Part shown: in pieces, positions 8,870-17,254 of the stretch
Numbering within the stretch: the first letter of the stretch is position 1
Layout: every line of letters begins with the position of its first letter
Assembly: GCA_023458315.1 (NCBI GenBank)
Contig: JAEXAH010000124.1
Span: 5,787 to 69,786, forward strand
Source of the DNA: Pseudomonadota bacterium
GTDB taxonomy: Bacteria > Pseudomonadota > Alphaproteobacteria > Rhodospirillales > Magnetospirillaceae
DNA: 64,000 nucleotides
Reading direction: 5' to 3'
Position numbers and translations under genes: made by a program
The notes under the pieces: model-generated
Told to the model about the DNA's origin: nothing
The model's input: only the letters and a program-made list of their open reading frames with translations
The model's database searches: none

Positions 8870-9892
8870 CTACACCGCGTATTGCTTCTCGGTGTTGCGG
8901 ATCAGTTCGATGCCCTGGATCATCTCGGACGCCATGAAGTCGGCGCGCTTGACCGGGCCGCCCGACACCGGGCGGGGGAAGTTGCGGGCGAACGAGTTCA
9001 TCTTGACCGTCAGGCCGCACAGGGCGGCGCCGATGGTGACGTGATAGCGTTCGATCAGCGTCTTGACCTGGCGGAATTCCTCTTGGCTCAGGTTGTTCCA
9101 CATCTCGCGGGTGCGCTTCTCGAACTGTTCCAGGCGGCCGGTGATCGAGGCCGAGATATTGTTGATGGTGTCCTCGATGGTGTCGCAGGTCTTCATCAGG
9201 CCCTGGTCCTGCCGCAACTGGAAATGCGAGCGGATGGGCTTGAGACTGTCGACGCACGAGGTGAAATAAGGCTCGAGCCGGTCCAGGCAGTGGCGGAAAT
9301 AGCTGAGCGACAGGAAGGTGTCGCCGTAATCTTCCAGGAAACGCGGCACGTCCCAGATCTCGATGTTCAGGCTTTGCGCCATCTGCTCCAGGCGCTGGCG
9401 GGCCTTTTTCACGTCGGGGTCGCGGAACAGCTTCAGCAGGTCGTCGTAGCTTTGGACGTTCACCGTCTCGTCGGCGTAGATCATCTTCATCAGCGGCCGG
9501 GTGAACATCAGCATGTACTTGGTCAGCTCGTTGGCCTTTTCCGGGCTGAGCTTGAGCGCCGAGTAATCATTGACCGGGATGCCGTGCTCGCGCAGGGAAA
9601 TGCGCAGCGAATAGACGTCGTAGCTGGGCAGCAGCGCCAGACGGCGCAGGATGGCGTGGTCGGGATGAAGCTGGTTGTCCGGCCATTCGAACATGCGCGG
9701 CAGGCTTTCGATGTCCACCTGACCGGACCCGGTCTGGGCGTCCTGAAAGATCTCGACCACGCTTTTCAGGCGGACGTTCTTGATCAGCTTGGCGCTTTGC
9801 AGCGCGGGCGTTTCCAAGGGAATGATCGAAAGCGGCAGCACGAACATGGAATCCATGTCGCTGTCGGCAATCGCTTTAAGCTCGTCTTCCAT
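8870..9892 (-). CDS. Hypothetical cytoplasmic protein, 340 residues
   Basis: Not recognised. The protein has no signal peptide or membrane segment and is rich in charged helices (for example LKLSPEKANELTKYML and the C-terminal MIQGIELIRNTEKQY), suggesting an all-alpha soluble protein. Codon usage matches the surroundings and no other frame is plausible, so it is a real gene. It stands alone between the barrel gene and the divergent TAXI gene. The start at 9892 has a GGGG-containing stretch seven bases upstream. The AT-rich gap 9893-10038 should hold divergent promoters. Confidence 0.7.
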   Translation of the reverse strand: MEDELKAIADSDMDSMFVLPLSIIPLETPALQSAKLIKNVRLKSVVEIFQDAQTGSGQVDIESLPRMFEWPDNQLHPDHAILRRLALLPSYDVYSLRISLREHGIPVNDYSALKLSPEKANELTKYMLMFTRPLMKMIYADETVNVQSYDDLLKLFRDPDVKKARQRLEQMAQSLNIEIWDVPRFLEDYGDTFLSLSYFRHCLDRLEPYFTSCVDSLKPIRSHFQLRQDQGLMKTCDTIEDTINNISASITGRLEQFEKRTREMWNNLSQEEFRQVKTLIERYHVTIGAALCGLTVKMNSFARNFPRPVSGGPVKRADFMASEMIQGIELIRNTEKQYAV

Positions 9893-10038
9893 CGAACCCC
9901 AACCAGACGGTTAACCAATTCATATTGCCCGCTTTCCCGCGCGTGCGAAACCAGGAATATGCAAGAATGGCCGCCCGTGCTGTAATGGTTTGGTGAATTC
10001 CGCGCGTATATTCGCCGGGAACATTAAGGACGCGTCGC

Positions 10039-11046
10039 GTGATGTGGGTTCGTCTGGTGGCCGCCGTCGGGGCGGCCCTGCTGCTGGGCGGCGTGGCCGT
10101 GGCCCAGGATCTGCGCTTTTTCCAGTTGGGCACCGGCCCCACCGGCGAAACCCGTTTTCCCATCGGCGGCCTGATCGCCAACGCCTTGTCCAATCCCCCC
10201 GGCTCGCGCGAATGCGATCGCGGCGGCTCGTGCGGGGTGGCGGGGCTGGTGGCGGTGGCCAAGTCCACCGGCGGCTCAGCCGCCAATGTCGAGGCGTTGC
10301 GTGAACGGCGGCTGGACGCCGCCCTGGTGCATGTGGACGTGGCATTCTGGGCCAATCACGGCATCGGTCCGTACAAGGGGCGCATGGTGCCCAATCTGCG
10401 CGGTGTCGCCATGATCTATCCGGAAACCCTGCATCTGGTGGCCCGCGCCGATTCCGGCATCCGCACGGTCAAGGATCTGCGCGGCAAGCGGGTGGCGCTG
10501 GGCGAGGCCGACACGCCGCTGGCCGCCCATGGCAAACTGATCCTGGGGGCGTGGGGGCTGACGGAAAAGCAGGTCAGGCTGACGCCGCTGAAGCCGCTGG
10601 CCGCCGCCGAGGCGCTGGCGGCGGGCAAGCTGGACGCCTTTCTGGCGCTGGATGGTGCGCCGCTGGCGGTGGTGACCGATCTGGCGCGCAATGTGCCGGT
10701 GGTGCTGGTGCCGCTGGACGGCGGTCCGGCCGAGCGGCTGCGCGCCCAGAATCCATTCCTGTCGACGGGCGAGATCGCCGCCAACAGCTATACCGGCCAG
10801 CCCGAGGCGGTGCCGACCCTGGCGGTGGGAATCGCCCTGCTGGCCCCGGCCGAGGCCGACGAGGCGCTGATGTTCGGAATCGCCCGCGCCCTGTGGCATC
10901 CCTCGACCCAGAAATTGCTGGCCCAGGGCAATCCGCGCGGCCGTCTGGTGCGGCTGGACGCCGCCGCCCTGCCGCGCATGGGCATTCCGCTGCATGCGGG
11001 CGCCGCCGCCTTCTACGCCGAGGCGGGTATTCCCCACCGCGATTGA
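10039..11046 (+). CDS. TAXI-family TRAP transporter substrate-binding protein, orphan
   Basis: 335 residues with a signal peptide (hydrophobic AAVGAALLLGG, cleavage after AVA). The fold is a periplasmic type II binding protein: TGPTGETRFPIGGLIA near the N-terminus and STGGSAANVEALRERRLDAAL, the usual TAXI landmark. An insertion with two cysteines (CDRGGSC) follows the first motif. No TRAP permease gene is next to it, so it either works with a distant permease or as a receptor. The start is GTG at 10039 or ATG at 10042; TAAGGA lies eight bases before the GTG. Confidence 0.82.
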   Translation: MMWVRLVAAVGAALLLGGVAVAQDLRFFQLGTGPTGETRFPIGGLIANALSNPPGSRECDRGGSCGVAGLVAVAKSTGGSAANVEALRERRLDAALVHVDVAFWANHGIGPYKGRMVPNLRGVAMIYPETLHLVARADSGIRTVKDLRGKRVALGEADTPLAAHGKLILGAWGLTEKQVRLTPLKPLAAAEALAAGKLDAFLALDGAPLAVVTDLARNVPVVLVPLDGGPAERLRAQNPFLSTGEIAANSYTGQPEAVPTLAVGIALLAPAEADEALMFGIARALWHPSTQKLLAQGNPRGRLVRLDAAALPRMGIPLHAGAAAFYAEAGIPHRD

Positions 11047-11133
11047 CGCCATACGCACTCGACGCTTGCCTCGCCGTCATGCGGGCATTAGGTTAACCAC
11101 ACCTTCCGCCCGTAATTATCCGGGGTATTTCCA

Positions 11134-12351
11134 GTGCTCGACGGCAAGCGCATCCTTCTGGTCATTTCCGGCGGCATCGCCGCGTACAAGTCGCTGGAGC
11201 TGATCCGCCGTCTGCGCGACCGCGGCGCGGCCGTGCGCTGCATCCTGACCCGCAATGCCCAGAACTTCGTCACGCCGCTGGCGGTGCAGACCCTGTCGGG
11301 CGACAAGGTGTTCGGCGACACCTTTTCCCTGACCGACGAGCACGAGATCGGCCACATCACCCTGGCGCGCGATTGCGACCTGGTGGTGGTGGCCCCGGCC
11401 ACCGCCAATCTGATCGCCAAGATGGCGACCGGGTTGGCCGACGATCTGGCGTCCACCGCGCTGCTGGTGACGGATCAGCCGATCCTGGTGGCGCCCGCCA
11501 TGAATTTCCGCATGTGGGACCACCCGGCGACCCAGGGCAACCTGGAGATTCTGAAGAAGCGCGGGGTGCGCACCATCGGCCCCAATTCCGGCATGCTGGC
11601 CGAGGGCGAATCCGGCACCGGCCGCATGGCCGAACCGGCCGAGATCCTGGCGGCGGTCGAGGGCATGCTGGCCAACGGCCCGCTGAAGGGGATGCGCGCC
11701 CTTGTCACCAGCGGTCCGACCTATGAACCCATCGACCCGGTGCGCTTCATCGGCAACCGCTCGTCGGGCAAGCAGGGTCACGCCATCGCCGCCGCCCTGG
11801 CGCGGCTGGGGGCCGAGGTGACGCTGATCACCGGTCCGGTCAAGCTGGCCGATCCGGCGGGCGTCACCACCGTCCATGTGGAAACCGCGCGCGAGATGCT
11901 GGGCGCCTGCCTGGGCCGCCTGCCGGTGGATGTGGCGGTATGCGCCGCCGCCGTGGCCGATTGGACGGTGTCCAACGCCGCCAAGGAAAAGCGCAAGAAG
12001 GAACCCGGCGCGCCGCCGCCTGCCATCGAACTGGCGCCCAATCCCGACATCCTGGCCACCCTGTCCGAAGGCGGCGCGGCGCGGCCGCGTCTGGTGGTCG
12101 GCTTCGCCGCCGAGACCGAGAAGGTGCTGGACCACGCGGCGGCCAAGCTGGCGCGCAAGGGCTGCGACTGGATCGTCGCCAACGACGTGTCGCCCGCCAC
12201 CGGCACCTTCGGCGGCGATTTCAACACCGTGCACCTGATCACCCGCGCCGGGGCCGAGCCGTGGCCGCGCGCGTCCAAGGCGGACGTGGCGGAACGGCTG
12301 GCCTGGCGCATCGTCGATGCCCTTGGGGGCCATAAGGGAGAACAACAATGA
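11134..12351 (+). CDS. coaBC: Bifunctional phosphopantothenoylcysteine decarboxylase / phosphopantothenate-cysteine ligase
   Basis: 405 residues. The N-terminal half is an FMN-dependent CoaC domain: GGIAAYKS at the start, catalytic His in GHITLAR and the PAMNFRMW motif. The C-terminal half is the CoaB ligase, with TSGPTYEPIDPVRFIGNRSSGKQG. Together they perform two steps of coenzyme A synthesis. Start is GTG 11134 after GGGG. One oddity: the flap that in E. coli CoaC holds a reactive Cys (ACGD...GRM) reads LAEGESGTGRM here, with Glu at the Cys position. It overlaps dut by four bases. Confidence 0.95.
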   Translation: MLDGKRILLVISGGIAAYKSLELIRRLRDRGAAVRCILTRNAQNFVTPLAVQTLSGDKVFGDTFSLTDEHEIGHITLARDCDLVVVAPATANLIAKMATGLADDLASTALLVTDQPILVAPAMNFRMWDHPATQGNLEILKKRGVRTIGPNSGMLAEGESGTGRMAEPAEILAAVEGMLANGPLKGMRALVTSGPTYEPIDPVRFIGNRSSGKQGHAIAAALARLGAEVTLITGPVKLADPAGVTTVHVETAREMLGACLGRLPVDVAVCAAAVADWTVSNAAKEKRKKEPGAPPPAIELAPNPDILATLSEGGAARPRLVVGFAAETEKVLDHAAAKLARKGCDWIVANDVSPATGTFGGDFNTVHLITRAGAEPWPRASKADVAERLAWRIVDALGGHKGEQQ

Positions 12352-12797
12352 CCGTGACCGTCGCCATCCAGCGGCTGCCCCACGCCGCCGATCTGGCGCT
12401 GCCCCGCTACGAGACCGAGCACGCGGCCGGTCTGGACCTGTCGGCCTGCATCCCCGCCGACATCACCCTGCAACCGGGCAAGCGGGCGCTGATCCCCACC
12501 GGCTTCGCCATCGCCCTGCCCGCCGGGTACGAGGCGCAGGTGCGGCCGCGTTCGGGTCTGGCGGCCAAGCATGGCGTCACCGTGCTGAATTCGCCCGGCA
12601 CCATCGACGCCGATTATCGCGGCGAGGTGGGGGTCATCCTGATCAATCACGGCGACGTCGCCTTCACCGTCAGCCGCGCCATGCGCATCGCCCAATTGGT
12701 GATCGCCCCGGTGGCCCAGGCGGCGCTGGTCGAGGTGGCGGAATTGTCGGCCACCGAGCGCGGGGCCGGCGGCTTCGGTTCCACCGGCACCAAATAA
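12348..12797 (+). CDS. dut: Deoxyuridine 5'-triphosphate nucleotidohydrolase
   Basis: 149 residues, the usual size of the trimeric dUTPase, which hydrolyses dUTP to dUMP and keeps uracil out of DNA. All five motifs are present: AGLDLSA, RPRSGLAAKHGV, GTIDADYRGEV, MRIAQLVI and the C-terminal RGAGGFGSTG. The ATG overlaps the coaBC TGA, and AAGGGAG lies seven bases before it. The coaBC-dut pairing is common in proteobacteria. Confidence 0.97.
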   Translation: MTVTVAIQRLPHAADLALPRYETEHAAGLDLSACIPADITLQPGKRALIPTGFAIALPAGYEAQVRPRSGLAAKHGVTVLNSPGTIDADYRGEVGVILINHGDVAFTVSRAMRIAQLVIAPVAQAALVEVAELSATERGAGGFGSTGTK

Positions 12798-12811
12798 AGG
12801 AGGCCAAGGCC

Positions 12812-13267
12812 ATGCTTCGCCCCTCGAAGAAGATGCTGTTCGCCATCGAGGCGGTGCTGGACATCGCCTATCACGCGGGCGGCGAGCCGGTGCAAAGCCG
12901 CGAGATCACCCGCCGCCAGGGCATTCCCCGCCGCTATCTGGAACAGACCCTTCAGCAATTGGTGCGATCCGGCATCCTGGTGGGAGTGCGCGGCCCGCGC
13001 GGCGGCTATCGGCTGGCCCGCGAACGCCGCCGCATCTCGGTGGGCGAGATCGTCCGCGTGGTCCGTGCCATGGAAGTGGCCGAGGACCCGTACCAGGACA
13101 TGCCTGCCTCGGAATTGGGCAAAAGCGTCATCCGCCCCATGTGGGCCGATCTGACCGAGGAGATCATGACCCGGCTGGACGCCATCACCGTCGATGATCT
13201 GTGCATGCGCTCCTACAAATCGGGTATCCCGTCCGAGGCCCACGCCAAGCTGGATTTCATCATCTGA
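12812..13267 (+). CDS. Rrf2-family transcriptional regulator
   Basis: 151 residues with the Rrf2 winged helix (MLFAIEAVLDIAYHAG, then REITRRQGIPRRYLEQTLQQLVRSGIL and the wing VRGPRGGYRLAR). The three clustered cysteines that hold the Fe-S cluster in IscR/NsrR are missing; the only cysteine is in DLCMRSY near the end. It therefore more likely resembles CymR-type regulators of sulfur metabolism. It sits just upstream of cysK, with a palindrome in the gap. AAGGAGG lies eight bases before the ATG. It may be cotranscribed with coaBC-dut. Confidence 0.88.
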   Translation: MLRPSKKMLFAIEAVLDIAYHAGGEPVQSREITRRQGIPRRYLEQTLQQLVRSGILVGVRGPRGGYRLARERRRISVGEIVRVVRAMEVAEDPYQDMPASELGKSVIRPMWADLTEEIMTRLDAITVDDLCMRSYKSGIPSEAHAKLDFII

Positions 13268-13297
13268 GTCTTGTGCTCAGGGATTGATGGTGTAAAC

Positions 13298-13319
13298 TGT
13301 AATTAAGTTATGAATTACA
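13298..13319. promoter_or_regulatory. Candidate operator upstream of cysK
   Basis: TGTAATT-N8-AATTACA is a perfect inverted repeat, AT-rich in GC-rich DNA, 21 bases before the cysK ATG. Weak promoter hexamers TTGTGC (13271) and TAAACT (13293) with a 16-base spacer would place the transcription start inside the palindrome. The adjacent Rrf2 protein is the obvious candidate ligand. Confidence 0.6.
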
Positions 13320-13340
13320 CCTCAAATACGGGGAATTGAC

Positions 13341-14288
13341 ATGAGCGAGTTTCGCGGCCGCATCTACGACTCCATCGTCGACACCATCGGTGGCACCCCG
13401 CTGGTGCGCTTCAAGAAGCTGGCGGCCGAGGCGGGCGCCAAGGCCGACGTGGTCGGCAAGCTGGAATTCTTCAATCCGCTGGCCTCGGTCAAGGACCGCA
13501 TCGGCTTCGCCATGATCGAGGCGGCCGAGCAGGCGGGCGCGCTCAAGCCGGGCGCCACCATCGTCGAGCCGACCTCGGGCAACACCGGCATCGCCCTGGC
13601 CTTCGTCGCCGCCGCCAAGGGCTATCGCCTGATCCTGACCATGCCGGAAAGCATGTCGCTGGAACGCCGCAAGATGCTGACCCATCTGGGCGCCGAGATC
13701 GTGCTGACCCCGGCGTCCAAGGGCATGACCGGCGCGGTCAAGGAAGCGGAAAAGCTTCAGGGCGAAATCCCCGGCGCGGTGATCCTGCAACAGTTCAAGA
13801 ACCCGGCCAACCCGTCCATCCACGAGCGCACCACCGCCGAGGAAATCTGGAAGGATACCGACGGCAAGATCGACATCCTGGTGTCGGGCGTCGGCACCGG
13901 CGGCACCGTCACCGGCATCGGCCGGGCGCTGAAGAAGAAGAACCCCGCCCTCAAGGTGGTGGCGGTCGAGCCCGAGGACAGCCCGGTGCTGTCCGGCGGC
14001 GCCCCCGGCCCGCACAAAATTCAGGGCATCGGTGCCGGTTTCGTGCCCGACATCCTGGACAAGGGCGTGATCGACGAAATCCTGCAAATCGGCAACGAGA
14101 CGGCTTTCGCCACCGCCCGCAAGGCGGCCAAGCTGGAAGGCATCCCGGTCGGCATCTCGTCGGGCGCCGCCCTGGCCGCCGCCATCGAACTGGGCTCGCG
14201 CCCCGAGAACGCGGGCAAGCTGATCGTCGCCATCATCCCCAGCTTCGCCGAACGCTACCTGTCCACCGCCCTGTTCGATCAGGCGTAA
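13341..14288 (+). CDS. cysK: Cysteine synthase A (O-acetylserine sulfhydrylase)
   Basis: 315 residues, fold-type II PLP enzyme making cysteine from O-acetylserine and sulfide. The PLP lysine is in NPLASVKDRIG; the substrate loop PTSGNTG and the phosphate-binding GTGGT loop are intact. The SGAALAAA helix completes the site. Start ATG 13341 follows GGGGAATTG. The Rrf2 gene and a palindromic operator immediately upstream suggest regulation by cysteine, O-acetylserine or sulfide status. A UUCG-loop hairpin follows. Confidence 0.96.
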   Translation: MSEFRGRIYDSIVDTIGGTPLVRFKKLAAEAGAKADVVGKLEFFNPLASVKDRIGFAMIEAAEQAGALKPGATIVEPTSGNTGIALAFVAAAKGYRLILTMPESMSLERRKMLTHLGAEIVLTPASKGMTGAVKEAEKLQGEIPGAVILQQFKNPANPSIHERTTAEEIWKDTDGKIDILVSGVGTGGTVTGIGRALKKKNPALKVVAVEPEDSPVLSGGAPGPHKIQGIGAGFVPDILDKGVIDEILQIGNETAFATARKAAKLEGIPVGISSGAALAAAIELGSRPENAGKLIVAIIPSFAERYLSTALFDQA

Positions 14289-14294
14289 GGAACA

Positions 14295-14322
14295 ACGGCC
14301 GCAAGCTTCGGCTTGCGGCCGT
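14295..14322. terminator. Hairpin between convergent cysK and DUF1178 genes
   Basis: A perfect 12-bp stem (acggccgcaagc and its complement) with a stable TTCG tetraloop lies between the two stops. Neither side has a long T-run; the minus strand continues TGTTCCTT. It probably ends transcripts from both sides. Confidence 0.7.
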
Positions 14323-14329
14323 CGGTCCG

Positions 14330-14572
14330 TCAGTGCTGCCCGGCGAAGGCGCAGCCGCCGCAGCCGCCACCGCCGCCGCCCGGCATGCAGGCCGGGGTGG
14401 GGGCGGCCTTCTTGGCGACGTTGGGGGCCATGATCGCCTTGGTCACGGCGGTATCGCCGCATTCCGGGCATTTCAGCTCGCCCGCGTCCTTCTTGGAATC
14501 GTACTCGCCGGAATTGGAGAACCATTCCTCGAAATGGTGATCATGCGAGCAGCGCAGGGTGTAGCGGATCAT
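14330..14572 (-). CDS. DUF1178-type zinc-ribbon protein, short form
   Basis: 80 residues beginning MIRYTLRCSHDHHFEEWF, the DUF1178 start, then a CPECG knuckle. The first ligand pair is C8 with nearby histidines. DUF1178 members that I know are usually nearer 140-160 residues, so this form is short. It ends in an unusual tail of glycines and cysteines (PGGGGGGCGGC). The function of the family is unknown. The gene is monocistronic and convergent with cysK. Confidence 0.7.
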   Translation of the reverse strand: MIRYTLRCSHDHHFEEWFSNSGEYDSKKDAGELKCPECGDTAVTKAIMAPNVAKKAAPTPACMPGGGGGGCGGCAFAGQH

Positions 14573-14613
14573 GGTGTGGTCCCGGAGTTAACAGCCGTGG
14601 CTATATAGCATAG

Positions 14614-15528
14614 TCATCCACGCGGCTTCATCAATCCCGCCAGCGGGTGATGCTGCTGCACCAGCCGGGTCTTGGGCTCGTCCAGCACGTGGGTATAGAT
14701 CTCGGTGGTGGCGATGTCGGCATGGCCCAGCAATTCCTGCACCACCCGCAGATCGGCGCCGTGCGCCAGCAGATGGGTGGCGAAGGCGTGGCGCAGCACA
14801 TGCGGGCTGAGGCGGCGCGGGTCGATGCCCGCCGCCATGCCGACCCGCAGCAATTGCCGGGCAAAGGCCGAGCGGGTCAGGTGGCCGCTTTTGCCCGGGC
14901 CGGGGAACAGCCAGCGCGACGCCTTTTTCTTGCCCAGCCGTTCGGCGCGGACCACCAGCCAGTCCTTGACCGCGCGCCGCGCCGGATCGGACAGCGGCAC
15001 CAGCCGTTCCTTGTCGCCCTTGCCGCGCACCACCATCATGTCGGGATCGCGCGCCACCGCCGCATAGGGCAGGCCGACCAGTTCCGACACCCGCAGGCCG
15101 GTGGCGTACAGCAATTCCAGCAAGGCGGCCATCATCACGCCGTGCGGCGGCGCCAGGGCGCGGGCGGCGGCCAGCAGGGCATCCACATCGCCTTCGCCCA
15201 GCACCTTGGGCAACACCCGGCCCAGACGCGGGGCATCGATGCGCGAGGTGGGGTCGTCGCGCCGCCAGCCCTCGGCATAGGCGAAACCGTAGAACTGGCG
15301 CAGGCACGACAACCGCCGCGCCTGGGTCCGCGTCGCCATCCCGGCATCGGCCAAAGCGCGCATATAGGCCGACAGGTCGGACGCCCCGGCGGCGATGATG
15401 GTGGCGCCGCGCCGGGTCAGAAACCCATCCAGATCTTCCAGGTCGCGGCGATAAGCGTCGAGCGTGTTGGCGGCGGCGCCACGCTCGACGCTCATCATTT
15501 CCAGGAAAGCCTCGGCGTGGCGGCTCAT
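14614..15528 (-). CDS. xerD: Site-specific tyrosine recombinase, XerC/XerD family
   Basis: 304 residues with the N-terminal SAM-like core-binding domain and the C-terminal catalytic domain. The active residues are visible: Arg in ATGLRVSEL, Lys in GKGDKERLVPL, the HVLRH box (SPHVLRHAFATHL), His in LLGHADI and the nucleophile Tyr in TTEIYTHV. The length and the absence of mobile-element genes fit the chromosomal dimer-resolution enzyme rather than a phage integrase. ATG 15528 was chosen because residues upstream are low-complexity. It lies 19 bases downstream of a secreted unknown protein. Confidence 0.88.
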   Translation of the reverse strand: MSRHAEAFLEMMSVERGAAANTLDAYRRDLEDLDGFLTRRGATIIAAGASDLSAYMRALADAGMATRTQARRLSCLRQFYGFAYAEGWRRDDPTSRIDAPRLGRVLPKVLGEGDVDALLAAARALAPPHGVMMAALLELLYATGLRVSELVGLPYAAVARDPDMMVVRGKGDKERLVPLSDPARRAVKDWLVVRAERLGKKKASRWLFPGPGKSGHLTRSAFARQLLRVGMAAGIDPRRLSPHVLRHAFATHLLAHGADLRVVQELLGHADIATTEIYTHVLDEPKTRLVQQHHPLAGLMKPRG

Positions 15529-15547
15529 ACCGCCGTCGCCGTCATCA

Positions 15548-17254
15548 TCACACGCCGTTGGCCAGCATGGCCTCGATGGCCAACCGGCGGGCGGCATCGC
15601 CCTGGCCGACCACCGACAGGGCGCTGATGGCTTCCGACAGGGTGATGGTGTCCACCTTGTCCAGCGGTTGCTCGCCCAGGGCGGCCAGGGCGGCCAGCAG
15701 GGTGGTGCCCAGGCGGGCCTCCAGCGCCGAGCCCTGCAACAGCGCGTACAGCGCGGGCTTGGGGCCGCCCGACGGCAGGGCCAGGGAATCCAGCCACACG
15801 CTGTCCGGCAGCTTGGCGCCCAGGGCCGACAGGCTGGACATCACCACCGCCGAGCGGCGGGCCGCCACCTCGGGCGGCAAGCCGTCCAGGCTGGCCCGCC
15901 ACGCCGCCAGGGACTGGGCGGGCAGCGGCTGGCCCGGTTCGGCGGCCAGCACGGCGTTCAGCGGCCACAGCCGTTCCACCGCCTTGGTGGCGGCGGGATC
16001 GGTCTTCGCCAGTTCCAGCCACTTGCTGGCATCGCCGCGTCCCAGCGCCAGATTGGCGCGGGCGAAGGCCGGGGCGTTGGTGATCAGCGCCGGGTCGGGG
16101 CGCAGATCGGCCAGCAGGGTGGCGAACACCCGCGCCGCCGCCACCGCCTGACCCTTGGCCGAGGCCAGGTCCAGCGCCTTGGCGACGAAATGGGCGCGGA
16201 TGATGGGGTCGGGCTGGTCGGTGGCGGCGCGGAACAGCAGCGCCTGGGCGCGCGGCCCGGCGGTGTCCGCCTTGACCAGCGGCGCCGCCAGTTCGTCGGG
16301 GGCGAAGGTGGCTTCCAGGTACAGCTTGCGCAAGTGCTCGGGCGTCATGACGCCCGCCGCCTCGGCCCGCTCGCCCGCCGCCAGCCGCGCGTCGAACGGC
16401 GTGGCGAAGGACAGGGCAATGGCCTTGGCCACCGCCGGACCGGCCTTGGCCACCGCGCCCTCGGGCAGCGGCAGCTTGGCGGCGGCGAAGGCGGCCACGT
16501 GCAGCGGCGTCGCCTCGTCCAGCTTGATCTTGTCGGCGGGGATCGGCGGCAGGCCCGACACCACCTCGGCGGCGGCGACGAAGGCGTGGTCCGGGTCCTT
16601 GCGGTCGCGCAGCAGGTCCAGGCCCAGATTGCCCTCCAGCGTGCGTCCGGCCAGGAAGTGGCACAGGATGGTCAGCTTGGGCAGGCTGTTGTCCTTGGGC
16701 GCTTCGTCGCAGGCGGCCTTGGTGTTGCCCGCCAGCAGCAGGGCGTCCAGCTTGGCCCGCGCCACCAGCGGCCCGTCCACCGATTGCGGCGCGACGGCGG
16801 CCAGGGCCAGCACGCCGTCGCTGTCGCCCATGGCGGCCAGGCGCTCGGCGCGCAATTCCACCAGCGAGGGACGGTCGCCCTCGACCGCGCCCTCGGGCGG
16901 CGGCGCGGCGGTCAGCAGCAGCTTGCGTTCCAGCCCGCGCAGGGCCAGCGACGACGGCGCCGCCGGCAGCAGCGGGATCAGCTTGCGCGCCACCGGGGCC
17001 GAGGTGCCGGTCCACAGCGTGGCCGGAAAGCCGCCGTGATTGCCGTCGAAGGCGCCGACGGATTCGCCGTTGGGCGCCTTCAGTTCGTTGACCACGACGC
17101 GGGCGCCGCGATTGGGATTGGCCGGTTCGGCCAGTTCCATGGTTTCGGGGTCGAAGGACGACAGCGGGGCCTGGGCGTGCGCGGGCAGCGCCACGGCCAG
17201 GGCGGCGGCGGCCGCAAGGCCCGCCGCCAGAGACTTAGCGCGGCAGCTTGTCAT
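15548..17254 (-). CDS. Hypothetical secreted alpha-helical protein, 568 residues
   Basis: Not recognised as a defined family. It begins with a clear signal peptide (AAGLAAAAALAVALPAHAQA), so it should be periplasmic or outer-membrane associated. The rest is Ala/Leu-rich helices resembling helical repeats (many short segments of the type LARAKLDALLLAGN), with few cysteines. It overlaps the preceding 46-residue membrane protein by 20 bases and precedes xerD by 19 bases, so the three form an operon. Similar proteins in Rhodospirillales have been given uninformative names. Confidence 0.7.
   Translation of the reverse strand: MTSCRAKSLAAGLAAAAALAVALPAHAQAPLSSFDPETMELAEPANPNRGARVVVNELKAPNGESVGAFDGNHGGFPATLWTGTSAPVARKLIPLLPAAPSSLALRGLERKLLLTAAPPPEGAVEGDRPSLVELRAERLAAMGDSDGVLALAAVAPQSVDGPLVARAKLDALLLAGNTKAACDEAPKDNSLPKLTILCHFLAGRTLEGNLGLDLLRDRKDPDHAFVAAAEVVSGLPPIPADKIKLDEATPLHVAAFAAAKLPLPEGAVAKAGPAVAKAIALSFATPFDARLAAGERAEAAGVMTPEHLRKLYLEATFAPDELAAPLVKADTAGPRAQALLFRAATDQPDPIIRAHFVAKALDLASAKGQAVAAARVFATLLADLRPDPALITNAPAFARANLALGRGDASKWLELAKTDPAATKAVERLWPLNAVLAAEPGQPLPAQSLAAWRASLDGLPPEVAARRSAVVMSSLSALGAKLPDSVWLDSLALPSGGPKPALYALLQGSALEARLGTTLLAALAALGEQPLDKVDTITLSEAISALSVVGQGDAARRLAIEAMLANGV

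Noticed and set aside
12317..12811. N-terminal extension of the Rrf2 gene running through dut in another frame
   Set aside because: dut is unmistakable in its own frame and the Rrf2 ATG at 12812 has a strong ribosome site.
14614..15528. Phage or integron integrase
   Set aside because: Size, context and full XerC/D-type motifs fit the chromosomal recombinase; no att repeats or phage genes are near.
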